DNA from: CAIQQQ01 sp037445025
Lineage (GTDB): Bacteria > Pseudomonadota > Alphaproteobacteria > Acetobacterales > Acetobacteraceae
Length of the DNA: 64,000 nucleotides
Direction: 5' to 3'
Assembly (NCBI GenBank): GCA_037445025.1
Contig: JBBILI010000013.1
Location: 62,001 to 126,000 of the forward strand
Shown here: piece by piece, positions 34,401-42,350 of the stretch
Layout: each line of letters starts with the position of its first letter
How positions within the stretch are numbered: the first letter of the stretch is position 1
Translations under genes and position numbers: made by a program
The notes under the pieces: model-generated
Seen by the model: the letters and a program-made list of their open reading frames with translations, nothing else
Told to the model about the DNA's origin: nothing
The model's database searches: none

Positions 34401-34724
34401 ATCGCCCGCGTCACCCGTGGCCGCGCCGCCAACCCCGCCTGGATCGCCGGCCAGATCCCGCATGGCCACGCCGGCGCCGCCGAGATCGCCCGCGCGCTGG
34501 ACAGCCTGCACGGCTTCGCCGCCACCCTGCCGCAGCGCTTCGACCGCCAGTTCGACCTGCTGTTCGAAGCCACAATCGGCACGCCCGACATCGACCGCTT
34601 CCTCGCCCACGCCAACCAGGCCGCCCACGAGGCCATGCGCGCCCGCTTCCGCGACGCGCTTGCCGCCGACCTCTGGCGTCCACGGCGCAACAGTGTGGCT
34701 CTCTCCCTGGTGACCTCCTCATGA
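31455..34724 (+). CDS. cobN: Cobaltochelatase subunit CobN
   Basis: CobN is the large ATP-dependent subunit that inserts cobalt into hydrogenobyrinic acid a,c-diamide with CobS and CobT. The 1089 residues are shorter than the about 1270 of Pseudomonas CobN but the CobN/BchH core is recognisable. Core segments include HLGTHGTLEWLPGK, YPFIVNNPGEAAAAKRR and a downstream VLDLWGNTSLRTGGEDFA. The chelatase partners CobS and CobT are not encoded in this window. The cobG start overlaps its stop. Confidence 0.95.
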   Translation: MHLLVRDSATLDDQVQAEDLGQTPADLVFLSFSDADLAAFAGAWQRMENRPTLRLAALARLRHPMSVDLYVELVIQAARCVVVRLLGGLDYWRYGVEELRHACSSRGIPFVLLPGDGLADARLAALSTADAPAVARMDGFLRHGGPANLDAALRLATALAGLGADDGTMPHPVDPAGELGLDLPAHAPLAVIVCYRSHLLADDIAPITALAAALAERGLGVRALYVSSLKDPDAAGFIAERLRAWRPAVVLNATLFSAWREGIGATLEAAGVPVLQTILAVGGEEAWRSGFRGLSQTDLAMQVVLPELDGRLLTTAIAFKANDDEIPDLGFARSINRPHAEGIALAADRAAGWARLSQSRMGERRIAIVLSDYPGAGGQTGHAVGLDSFASLSAILGLLQHAGYATTEAAAPEITEALCTAQAKPFLSLDTYETLFATLPAATRAAIEAAWGPPEADQAVTDGAFVLRHLHRGNVLLAVQPDRGSRNGRKSGYHNADLPPRHAYVAFYLGLRLEWDAHALVHLGTHGTLEWLPGKAAAVSAACHPVALLRGLPVIYPFIVNNPGEAAAAKRRLGAVTIGHMTPPMTRAGSVGLEGLDRLIDEYAAADGLDRRRGALLRRDILERAESCGLLAESGADRADSEDDALARLDAYLCDVKDLQIRQGLHIFAAPSRHRAALLDAFARQTPGFDPARLDACADAEAHALLAALDGRFVLPGPAGAPTRARADVLPTGRNLFTLDPRAIPTRSALELARATEAELLRRHLQDQGEPLRRVVLDLWGNTSLRTGGEDFALAFLLLGATPVWDAGSSRVSGFAVTPLALLDRPRVDVTLRISGLCRDMFETQIALFDAAVRAVAARDEAPDWNPLAGETDTARIFGPAPGRYGTGIDLADPVTVAASYLAASATSYASADGNFTDRVAAAQAFVHEQDHAETDLLDSPDYAAHEGGFAAAAASLGATPALYHADTSVPEAPRLRTLAEEIARVTRGRAANPAWIAGQIPHGHAGAAEIARALDSLHGFAATLPQRFDRQFDLLFEATIGTPDIDRFLAHANQAAHEAMRARFRDALAADLWRPRRNSVALSLVTSS

Positions 34725-35881
34725 CCGTGCGCGGCTGGTGCCCCTCCCTGTTCGCCCCGATGTCCTCCGGCGACGGCATGCTGAGCCGGATCAAACCCTT
34801 CACACCCGTGCTGACCGCGGCCGTCCTGCGCCGGCTCGACACGCTGGCCCGGCGCCACGGCAACGGCATCATCGAACTGACCAGCCGCGCCAATCTGCAG
34901 TTCCGCGGCCTGCAGCCGGAGCAAGCGCCCGAATTCGCCCGCGCCGTGCTGTCCCTCGACCTCGCCAGCGCCGATCCGGCAATGGAGCAGCGCCGCAACA
35001 TCACCATCTCGCCGCTGGCAGACCATGATGCCAGCTGTGCCACCGATACGCTGGCAATGGCCGCACTCCTCGCGAACACCCTGGCAGACGCGCACGAGCT
35101 GGCCGCCCTGCCGGGGAAGTTCCACTTCGCCGTCGATGGCGGCGGCGCCCTGCCGCTCGCCGCCACCGGCTGCGACGTGCTGCTGCGCGCCGATCGCGGC
35201 ATGTGGATGGTCGGCTGCGGAGGCGGCTTCGCCGTCCGCCGCCCGGCCGCCGAGGCCGCCGACGCCGCCCGCCGCCTCGCCCGCATCTGCGCCGCCCGCC
35301 AGAGCCGGATGCGCGATGCGCTGGCCCTGTATGGGCGGCAGGGCCTGTTCGCCCTGGCCGGCCTGTCCGGCGCGTCGCCCATGCCGGGCGCCCGGCCGGT
35401 TGCGGCGATCGGCCCGATCGGCGACGCCTACGGGCTCGGCCTGCCCTTCGGCCGGCTCGACGCACCCCGCCTCGCCACCCTGGCCGAGACGTTCGGCGAC
35501 GCCACGCTGCGCCTCACCCCCTGGCGCAGCGTCGTGCTGACCGGTGTGGCCGACCCCACCGCGCTGATCCGCGCCGCCACCGATTTCATTGTCACCCCGT
35601 TCGACCCCGCCAGCCGCATCGTCGCCTGCCCCGGCGCGCCTGCCTGCGCAAGCGCCGCCGCCGATATCCGCGCCGATGCGAAACGGCTGCAGACCCTGGT
35701 GCCGCAGGACGGCGTGCTGCACCTGTCCGGCTGCACCAAAGGCTGTGCCCATCCCGGCCCGGCCACGCTCACGCTGGTGGCCACCGGGTCCGGCTACAGC
35801 CTGATCCGCGACGGCCGCGCCGGCGATCCGCCGACCGCCGAACGGCTCGACCTGCCGGCCCTGCTGGCCCAACGCGCATGA
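34721..35881 (+). CDS. cobG: Precorrin-3B synthase (CobG)
   Basis: CobG is the oxygen-dependent mono-oxygenase that makes precorrin-3B, diagnostic of the aerobic cobalamin route. The 386-residue protein is a nitrite/sulfite-reductase-like protein with two ferredoxin-like halves (GWCPSLFAPMSSGDGML; ELTSRANLQFRGL). The [4Fe-4S] ligand Cys residues are in ACPGAPAC and LSGCTKGCAHPG. It is somewhat short for the family. It lies between cobN and cobH with ATGA overlaps on both sides. Confidence 0.93.
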   Translation: MTVRGWCPSLFAPMSSGDGMLSRIKPFTPVLTAAVLRRLDTLARRHGNGIIELTSRANLQFRGLQPEQAPEFARAVLSLDLASADPAMEQRRNITISPLADHDASCATDTLAMAALLANTLADAHELAALPGKFHFAVDGGGALPLAATGCDVLLRADRGMWMVGCGGGFAVRRPAAEAADAARRLARICAARQSRMRDALALYGRQGLFALAGLSGASPMPGARPVAAIGPIGDAYGLGLPFGRLDAPRLATLAETFGDATLRLTPWRSVVLTGVADPTALIRAATDFIVTPFDPASRIVACPGAPACASAAADIRADAKRLQTLVPQDGVLHLSGCTKGCAHPGPATLTLVATGSGYSLIRDGRAGDPPTAERLDLPALLAQRA

Positions 35882-36504
35882 CCCGCGCCTATCAGCAGGA
35901 CGGGGCGGCGATCTACGCCGAAAGCTTCGCCACCATCCGCCGCGAGGCCGATCTCGCGGGCTTCACGCCGGATGAGGCGCGCGTCGCGGTGCGCATCATC
36001 CACGCCTGCGGCATGGTCGAGATCACCCAGGCGCTACGCTTTCACCCCGATTTCACCCGTGCCGCGCGCCAGGCGCTGCTGGCCGGCCGGCCGGTGCTGT
36101 GTGACGCGCAGATGATCGCCCACGGCATCACCCGCCCCCGCCTGCCCGCCGGCAACGCGGTGATCTGCACCCTCACAGACCCGGCGGTGCCCGAACGCGC
36201 GCGCCGGATCGGCAACACTCGCTCCGCCGCCGCCATCGAACTGTGGGGCGAACGGATGGCCGGCGCCGTGGTGGCCATCGGCAACGCGCCGACCGCGCTG
36301 TTCCACCTGCTCGACCTGCTCGATGCCGGCGCCCCCCGCCCCGCCGCCATCATCGGCATGCCGGTGGGCTTTGTTGGGGCCGCCGAATCGAAGCAGGCGC
36401 TGGCCGACTGGGGCGAAATTCCCTTCCTCATCTGCACCGGCCGCCGCGGTGGCAGCGCCATGACGGTCGCAGCCGTCAACGCGCTGGCCAGCGAGGCGGA
36501 ATGA
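35878..36504 (+). CDS. cobH: Precorrin-8X methylmutase (CobH/CbiC)
   Basis: CobH moves a methyl group from C11 to C12 to give hydrogenobyrinic acid. The 208 residues show IYAESFATIRREAD, RIIHACGMVEI (the catalytic-His region), CDAQMIAHGITR, and GNAPTALFHLLDL with IIGMPVGFVGAAESK, all typical. The ATG overlaps the cobG stop. Confidence 0.96.
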   Translation: MTRAYQQDGAAIYAESFATIRREADLAGFTPDEARVAVRIIHACGMVEITQALRFHPDFTRAARQALLAGRPVLCDAQMIAHGITRPRLPAGNAVICTLTDPAVPERARRIGNTRSAAAIELWGERMAGAVVAIGNAPTALFHLLDLLDAGAPRPAAIIGMPVGFVGAAESKQALADWGEIPFLICTGRRGGSAMTVAAVNALASEAE

Positions 36505-37226
36505 TGGCGGGCACGCTGTACACGCTCGGCATGGGCCCGGGCGATCCGGATCTGCTGACGCTGAAGGCCGCCCGCCTGATCGGCACCTGCCCGGTCGTGG
36601 CGTATTTCGCCAAGCGCGGCCGCATGGGCCATGCCCGCGCCATCGCAGGCGCGCTGGTGCCCGCCACCGCCGAGGAGCTGCGCTTCGAATATCCCTACAC
36701 CGTCGAGATCGACGTGGCGGACCCGCGCTATCTCGACGGCATGGGCACCTTCTACAGCGCCTGCGCGGCCGACATCGCCACCAGGCTCGACGCCGGCCAC
36801 GACGTCGCCCTGCTCTGCGAGGGCGATCCGTTCCTGTACGGCTCGGCGATGTATCTGTTCGACCGGCTCGGCGCCTATCCCCTGGTCACCGTCCCCGGCA
36901 TCCCCGGCATGAGCGGCTGCTGGTCGCGCGCCGGCCTGCCCTTCACCCATGGCGACGACGTGCTGAGCGTGCTGCCGGGCACGCTGGACGCGGCCACGCT
37001 GGTGCAGCGGCTGCGCCAGTGCGACGCGGCGGTGGTGATGAAGCTCGGCCGCAACCTCGCCAAGGTGCGCGACGCGCTGTGCGCGGCGGGGCTGGCCGAG
37101 CGCGCCGTCTATGTCGAACGCGGCACCATGCAGGACGAGCGCATCGTTCCCCTGTGCGACGTCACCGCCGACACGGCGCCGTATTTCGCGATGATCCTGG
37201 TCCCCGGCCGGCAGCGGGCGAGATGA
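36501..37226 (+). CDS. cobI: Precorrin-2 C(20)-methyltransferase (CobI/CbiL)
   Basis: CobI methylates precorrin-2 at C20 with S-adenosylmethionine. The 241-residue tetrapyrrole methylase has the N-terminal GMGPGDPDLLTLKAAR motif, LCEGDPFLYGSAMYL, and TVPGIPGMSGCWSRAGLP. CobA, which makes precorrin-2, is not in the window. The start overlaps the cobH stop (ATGA). Confidence 0.95.
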   Translation: MMAGTLYTLGMGPGDPDLLTLKAARLIGTCPVVAYFAKRGRMGHARAIAGALVPATAEELRFEYPYTVEIDVADPRYLDGMGTFYSACAADIATRLDAGHDVALLCEGDPFLYGSAMYLFDRLGAYPLVTVPGIPGMSGCWSRAGLPFTHGDDVLSVLPGTLDAATLVQRLRQCDAAVVMKLGRNLAKVRDALCAAGLAERAVYVERGTMQDERIVPLCDVTADTAPYFAMILVPGRQRAR

Positions 37227-37981
37227 GCGGACGCCTCTTCATCATCGGCCTCGGCCCCGGCGACACCGCGCTGCGCACCCACGAGGCCGAGGCCGCGCTG
37301 GCGATGGCCACCGATCTCGTCGGCTACGGCCCCTATGTCGCCCGCGTCGAGGCCCCCGCCCATGTCGTCCGCCACGCCTCCGACAACCGGGTGGAGCTGG
37401 ACCGTGCCCGCCACGCCCTGCAACTGGCGCAGGCGGGGCGCTGTGTGGCGGTCGTATCCTCGGGCGATGCCGGGGTGTTCGCCATGGCCAGCGCCGTGTT
37501 CGAGGCGATCGAGCACGGCGACCCCGCCTGGCGCGCGCTCGATGTGCAGGTGATCCCGGGCATCTCCGCCATGTTCGCCGTCGCGGCCCGGCTCGGCGCG
37601 CCGCTGGGGCATGATTTCTGTGTGCTGTCGCTGTCCGACAACCTCAAACCCTGGGAGGTCGTGCTCCAGCGGCTGACCGCGGCGGCAACGGCCGGCTTTG
37701 TGATCGCGCTGTACAACCCGCTCTCCCAGGCGCGCCCCTGGCAGCTCGGCGCCGCGTTCGAGAAGCTGCGCGGCCTGCTGCCGGGCACTACCAAGGTGGT
37801 GTTCGCCACCGCCGTCAGCCGGGCCGACGAGGCCATCGCCATCACCAGCCTCGCCGCCGCCGATCCCGCGCGGGCGGATATGCGCACCCTGGTGCTGATC
37901 GGCACGGCCGAGACCCGCGTCATCGACCGGCCGGACGGCCCGTCCTGGCTCTACACGCCCCGCCGGATGGACGCCGCCTGA
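37223..37981 (+). CDS. cobJ: Precorrin-3B C(17)-methyltransferase (CobJ/CbiH)
   Basis: CobJ methylates C17 and drives ring contraction of precorrin-3B, acting directly after CobG. In 252 residues GLGPGDTALRT, VSSGDAGVFAMA, IPGISAMFAVAARLGAPLGHDF and ALYNPLSQARPWQ are family motifs. The 3' end overlaps convergent cobK by 31 bp. Confidence 0.95.
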   Translation: MSGRLFIIGLGPGDTALRTHEAEAALAMATDLVGYGPYVARVEAPAHVVRHASDNRVELDRARHALQLAQAGRCVAVVSSGDAGVFAMASAVFEAIEHGDPAWRALDVQVIPGISAMFAVAARLGAPLGHDFCVLSLSDNLKPWEVVLQRLTAAATAGFVIALYNPLSQARPWQLGAAFEKLRGLLPGTTKVVFATAVSRADEAIAITSLAAADPARADMRTLVLIGTAETRVIDRPDGPSWLYTPRRMDAA

Positions 37982-38706
37982 TGCAACAGCCACGCGAGCG
38001 CCGCCTCGGGATCGGCCACCGTCGTCCCCGCGGGGGCGGCCGGCCGGCGCACCATGATCACCTCAAGCCCCAGCCGCCGCGCCGCCGCCAGCTTGGCCTG
38101 CGTGGCCGTGCCACCGGAATTCTTGGTGAGCACGACATCGATGCGCCGCGCCAACAGCAGCGCCCGCTCATCCGCCTCGGCGAACGGACCGCGCGCGCCG
38201 ATCACCTCCGCGCCGGCCGGCAGCAGATCCGGCGGATCGACGCTGCGGATGACGTAGTGGTGCCGGCCGGCGGCCACGAACGGCGCCAGATCCTTGCGGC
38301 CGATGGTGAGCAGCACGCGACGCGGGACCACGCCCAGCGCCGCGACCGCCGACGCCATGTCGTCCACCTCGGTCCAGCGATCCCCGGCCTGCGCCACCCA
38401 GCCCGGCCGGTCGACACGCAGCAGCGCCACCCCGGCCAACGAAGCCGCAGCCGTGGTATGGCGCGTCATCTGGGCCGCGAAAGGATGTGTGGCATCGACC
38501 AGCGCATCCACTTCGTTCGCCCGCAGATAGGCCACCAGCCCGTCCACGCCGCCGAACCCGCCGATCCGTGCCTTCAGCTGCGGCAGCACCGGCGCGCGCG
38601 TCACCCCGGCCAGCGACATTGTGGCATCGAACCGGTCATCCCCGGCCAGCAACCGCGCCAGCGCCGAGGCCTCGGTGGTGCCGCCGAGTATCAGAACACG
38701 CAGCAC
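37951..38706 (-). CDS. cobK: Precorrin-6A reductase (CobK/CbiJ)
   Basis: CobK reduces precorrin-6A with NADPH. The 251 residues begin at GTG with RVLILGGTTEASALARLL; VDATHPFAAQM, LLTIGRKDLAPF and DVVLTKNSGGTATQAKLAAAR are typical. It is antisense to the main plus-strand cob operon: its 3' end overlaps cobJ by 31 bp and its start is only 14 bp from the cobL ATG. Its promoter must therefore lie inside cobL. Confidence 0.93.
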   Translation of the reverse strand: MLRVLILGGTTEASALARLLAGDDRFDATMSLAGVTRAPVLPQLKARIGGFGGVDGLVAYLRANEVDALVDATHPFAAQMTRHTTAAASLAGVALLRVDRPGWVAQAGDRWTEVDDMASAVAALGVVPRRVLLTIGRKDLAPFVAAGRHHYVIRSVDPPDLLPAGAEVIGARGPFAEADERALLLARRIDVVLTKNSGGTATQAKLAAARRLGLEVIMVRRPAAPAGTTVADPEAALAWLLHQAASIRRGV

Positions 38707-38720
38707 GTCACGGTCCTCGC

Positions 38721-39929
38721 ATGAGCCAGTGGCTCTCCATCCTCGGCATCGGCGAGGACGGTGTCGAGGGCCTGTCCCCCGCCGCCCGCGCCCTGCTGGC
38801 CGCCGCCCGCCTCGTCGCCGGCGGGCAGCGCCATCTCGCCCTTGCAAGCGGCCTGATCACCGGCGAGACCCTGCCGTGGCCCTCACCGTATTCCGACGCC
38901 ATTCCCACCCTGGCGGCGCGCCGCGGCACGCCGGTGGCGGTTCTGGCCTCGGGCGACCCGTTCTGCTTCGGCATCGGCGCCGTGCTGGCCCGCCATTTCG
39001 ACGCCGGCGAGATACTGAGCCTGCCCGCGCCCTCCTCGCTCTCGCTCGCCTGCGCGCGCCTGCTCTGGCCGCTGCACGAGACCGCCGTGCTGTCGCTCTG
39101 CGGCCGCCCGATCGAGACGCTGTTTCCCCTGCTCCACCCCGGCCGCCGCATCCTCATCCTCTCCGCCGACAGCCAGACACCCGCGCACCTCGCCCGCACC
39201 CTCACCGAACGCGGCTTCGGCGGCACCCGGCTGCATGTGCTCGAAGCCCTCGGCGGACCCCACGAACGGGTCCGCCGCTTCACGGCGCAAAGCGATCTGC
39301 CGAACGACCTGTCCCCGCTCAACATCGTGGGCCTGGAGGTGATCGCCGGCCCGGACGCCCGCATCATCCCGCTCACCGCCGGCCTGCCGGACGATCTGTT
39401 CGCCCATGACGGACAGCTGACCAAACAGGAGATCCGCGCCGTCACCCTCGCAGCCCTGGCACCACGCGCCGGCGAAATGCTGTGGGACATCGGCTGCGGC
39501 TCCGGCTCGATCGGCATCGAATGGATGCTGCGCCACAACACCTGCCGCGCCATCGGCATCGAACGCCACCCCGAACGCCGCATCCGCGCCGCCGCCAACG
39601 CCACCAGCCTCGGCGTGCCCGGCCTGCGCGTCATCGCAGGCGCCGCCCCCGACGCCCTGGCCGACCTGCCCACGCCCGATGCCATCTTCATCGGCGGCGG
39701 CGCCACCGTCCCGGGCGTGATCGACACCGCCTGGGACCGTCTGCGCCCCGGCGGCCGCCTGGTCATCAACGCCGTCGCCCTCGAAACCGAGACGCTGCTG
39801 GCCCGGCACTGCCTGCACCGCGGCGGCACACTCACCCGCCTCTCAGTGGAACGGCTCGACCGCATCGGCACCATGCACGCCTTCCGCCCCGCCATGACCG
39901 TCACCCAATGGGCGGTGACCAGGCCATGA
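38721..39929 (+). CDS. cobL: Precorrin-6Y C5,15-methyltransferase (decarboxylating) CobL
   Basis: CobL methylates C5 and C15 and decarboxylates the C12 acetate. The 402 residues fuse a CbiE-type tetrapyrrole methylase (GIGEDGVEGLSPAAR, LASGDPFCFGIG, LPAPSSLSLACARL) with a C-terminal CbiT-type Rossmann methyltransferase (LTKQEIRAV, WDIGCGSGSIGIEW, FIGGGAT). Start at ATG 38721. It resumes the plus-strand operon after the antisense cobK gene. Confidence 0.95.
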   Translation: MSQWLSILGIGEDGVEGLSPAARALLAAARLVAGGQRHLALASGLITGETLPWPSPYSDAIPTLAARRGTPVAVLASGDPFCFGIGAVLARHFDAGEILSLPAPSSLSLACARLLWPLHETAVLSLCGRPIETLFPLLHPGRRILILSADSQTPAHLARTLTERGFGGTRLHVLEALGGPHERVRRFTAQSDLPNDLSPLNIVGLEVIAGPDARIIPLTAGLPDDLFAHDGQLTKQEIRAVTLAALAPRAGEMLWDIGCGSGSIGIEWMLRHNTCRAIGIERHPERRIRAAANATSLGVPGLRVIAGAAPDALADLPTPDAIFIGGGATVPGVIDTAWDRLRPGGRLVINAVALETETLLARHCLHRGGTLTRLSVERLDRIGTMHAFRPAMTVTQWAVTRP

Positions 39930-40288
39930 TCGCCGCCGGAATCGGGTTTTCATCCGCCTGCAGCGTTGCCGAACTGGAAGCGCTGCTTGCCAGCACCGGC
40001 GCCCGGATCGACATTCTGGCCACCCCCTCCGCCAAGGCGGCCGCCTCCGTCGTCATCGCTCTCGCGGCCCGCCGCGGCCTGAAGCTGTGTGCCATCGACG
40101 CTGAAACGCTCGGCGCCGTGCAGCCATTCTGTGTCACCCGCTCTGACCGTGCCGCCCGCGAGACCGGCATCGCCTCGGTGGCTGAAGGCTGCGCGCTGGC
40201 GGCCGCAGGCCCGGGCGCCCGCCTCATCCTCCCCCGCATCGCCAGCCAACACGCCACCTGCGCGCTGGCTGAAGGACCCGGCGCATGA
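39926..40288 (+). CDS. cobE: CobE / CbiG C-terminal domain protein
   Basis: The 120-residue protein matches the CobE/CbiG C-terminal fold: GIGFSSACSVAELEALL at the start, ATPSAKAAASVV, and the C-terminal SVAEGCALAAAG. CobE is needed in the aerobic pathway but its exact step is unresolved. It overlaps cobL and cobM by ATGA junctions. Confidence 0.9.
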   Translation: MIAAGIGFSSACSVAELEALLASTGARIDILATPSAKAAASVVIALAARRGLKLCAIDAETLGAVQPFCVTRSDRAARETGIASVAEGCALAAAGPGARLILPRIASQHATCALAEGPGA

Positions 40289-41037
40289 CCGTCCACTTCA
40301 TCGGCGCCGGCCCCGGCGCCGCCGACCTGCTGACCCTGCGCGGCCGCGACCTGCTCGCGTCCTGCCCGGTCTGCCTCTATGCCGGCTCCATCGTGCCCGT
40401 CGAAATGCTCGCCCATTGCCCGCCAGGCGCCCGCCTGATCGATACCGCGCCCCTGTCGCTCGACCAGATCGCGACTGAATTCAGCACCGCCCACGCCGAA
40501 GGCCAGGACGTCGCCCGCCTGCACTCCGGCGATCTCTCGATCTACAGCGCCGTGAACGAACAGATCCGCCGCCTCGAAGCCCTCGACATTCCCTATACGT
40601 TGACCCCCGGCGTCCCCGCCTTCGCCGCCGCCGCCGCCGCCCTGGGGCGGGAGCTGACCGTGCCGGAGGTGGCGCAGAGTCTGGTGATCACCCGCGTCTC
40701 CGGCCGAGCCTCCGCCATGCCCGCCCGCGAAACCCTCGCCGGCTTCGCCGCCACCGGCACCACGCTCGCCTTGCATCTCGCCATCCACGCGCTGACCCGC
40801 ATCGTGGACGAACTCACCCCGTTCTACGGCGCCGACTGCCCCGTGGCCGTCATCGCCCGCGCCAGCTGGCCCGACGAGATGATCCTGCGCGGCACACTCG
40901 CCACCATCGAAGCCCAGCTCGCCGAAGCCCCGGTCGCCCGCACCGCGCTCGTCCTGGTCGGCCCGGCGCTGGCCGCCGAAGGGTTTCGCGACTCCGCGCT
41001 GTACAGCCCCGACTACCCCCGCCGGTTCCGCCCATGA
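40285..41037 (+). CDS. cobM: Precorrin-4 C(11)-methyltransferase (CobM/CbiF)
   Basis: CobM methylates precorrin-4 at C11 to form precorrin-5. The 250-residue methylase has HFIGAGPGAADLLTLRG, YAGSIVP, RLHSGDLSIYSAVNEQ, TPGVPAFAAAAAALGRELTVPEV, and DCPVAVIARASWPDE. It lies within an unbroken series of overlapping genes from cobL to cobS. Confidence 0.96.
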   Translation: MTVHFIGAGPGAADLLTLRGRDLLASCPVCLYAGSIVPVEMLAHCPPGARLIDTAPLSLDQIATEFSTAHAEGQDVARLHSGDLSIYSAVNEQIRRLEALDIPYTLTPGVPAFAAAAAALGRELTVPEVAQSLVITRVSGRASAMPARETLAGFAATGTTLALHLAIHALTRIVDELTPFYGADCPVAVIARASWPDEMILRGTLATIEAQLAEAPVARTALVLVGPALAAEGFRDSALYSPDYPRRFRP

Positions 41038-42350
41038 CAGCGGGCCTGATGATCGCCGCCCCCCGCTCCGGCAGCGGCAAGACCACCGTCACCCTGGCAC
41101 TGCTCGCCGCGTTCCGCCGCCAGGGTATCTCGGTCAGCGCCGCCAAATCCGGCCCTGACTATATCGATCCTGCATTCCACACCGCCGCTGCCGGCACGCC
41201 CAGCCTGAACCTCGACTCCTGGGCCATGCCGCCCGCCCTGCTCGACAGCCTCGCCGCCGCCGCCGCGCGAAACGCCGAGCTGCTGATCGTCGAATCCGCC
41301 ATGGGCCTGTTCGACGGTCTCACCGCGCCGCCAGGCCAGCGCGGCTCGCCCGCCGACCTCGCCGCCCATCTCGGCCTGCCGGTGATCCTGGTGCTCGACG
41401 TCTCCGGCCAGTCGCAATCCGCCGCCGCGACCGCGCGCGGCTTCGCCACCCATGATCCACGGCTGCACGTGGCCGGTGTGATCCTCAACCAGGTCGCCAG
41501 CCCCCGCCACCGATCCGGCATCGAAGCCGCCATGGAAGAAGCCGGCATCAAGGTGCTGGGCTCCGTGATGCGTGACGCCACGCTCGCCCTGCCCGAGCGC
41601 CATCTCGGCCTGGTCCAGGCCGGCGAGCACAGCGCCTTGCCCGCCTATCTCGCCCGCCTCGCCGACCTCGCCGAACGCAGCCTCGATCTCCCGGCGATCC
41701 GGGGCGCGGCCAGCAGCTTCGGCCGCACCGCGCACAGTGCCGTCCCCGCGCTGCCGCCCCCGGGACGCCGCATCGCCCTGGCCCGCGACGACGCGTTCAG
41801 CTTCATCTACCCGCATCTGCTGCAAACCTGGCGCGACGCCGGCGCCGACATCGCCCCATTCTCCCCGCTGGCAGACGAAGCCCCCCCGGATGACTGCGAC
41901 GCCGTCTGGCTCCCCGGCGGCTACCCCGAGCTGCACGCGCCACGTCTCGCCGCCGCCACGACGTTCCATGGCGGAATGCACCGCTTCGCCCAGACCCGCC
42001 CCATCCACGGCGAGTGCGGCGGCTTCATGGTGCTGGGCGAAACCCTGCAGGCCGCCGACGGCACCATCCACCGCATGACGGGCCTGCTGGGCCACGCCAC
42101 CAGCTTCGCCCGCCGCCGGCTCAATCTCGGCTACCGCGAAGCCACCCTCACCGCGGACGGCGCGCTCGGCCCCGCCGGCAGCGTGCTGCGCGGCCACGAG
42201 TTCCACTACGCCAGCCTCACCGACCCCGGCTCCGACGCCGCGTTCTGCACCCTGCGCGACGGGCTCGGCCAGGATCTCGGCCCCGCCGGCGGAAGGCGCG
42301 GCCATGTCACCGGCTCGTTCTTCCACGCCATCGCCAGGACATCGCCATGA
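41034..42350 (+). CDS. cobB: Hydrogenobyrinic/cobyrinic acid a,c-diamide synthase
   Basis: CobB amidates the a and c carboxylates using glutamine and ATP; in the aerobic route its substrate is hydrogenobyrinic acid. The 438 residues have an N-terminal P-loop APRSGSGKTTVTLAL and GPDYIDP. The C-terminal glutaminase domain has WLPGGYPELHA and Cys in HGECGGFMVLGE, with a final HVTGSFFHAIA. It overlaps cobM and cobT. Confidence 0.95.
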   Translation: MTAGLMIAAPRSGSGKTTVTLALLAAFRRQGISVSAAKSGPDYIDPAFHTAAAGTPSLNLDSWAMPPALLDSLAAAAARNAELLIVESAMGLFDGLTAPPGQRGSPADLAAHLGLPVILVLDVSGQSQSAAATARGFATHDPRLHVAGVILNQVASPRHRSGIEAAMEEAGIKVLGSVMRDATLALPERHLGLVQAGEHSALPAYLARLADLAERSLDLPAIRGAASSFGRTAHSAVPALPPPGRRIALARDDAFSFIYPHLLQTWRDAGADIAPFSPLADEAPPDDCDAVWLPGGYPELHAPRLAAATTFHGGMHRFAQTRPIHGECGGFMVLGETLQAADGTIHRMTGLLGHATSFARRRLNLGYREATLTADGALGPAGSVLRGHEFHYASLTDPGSDAAFCTLRDGLGQDLGPAGGRRGHVTGSFFHAIARTSP

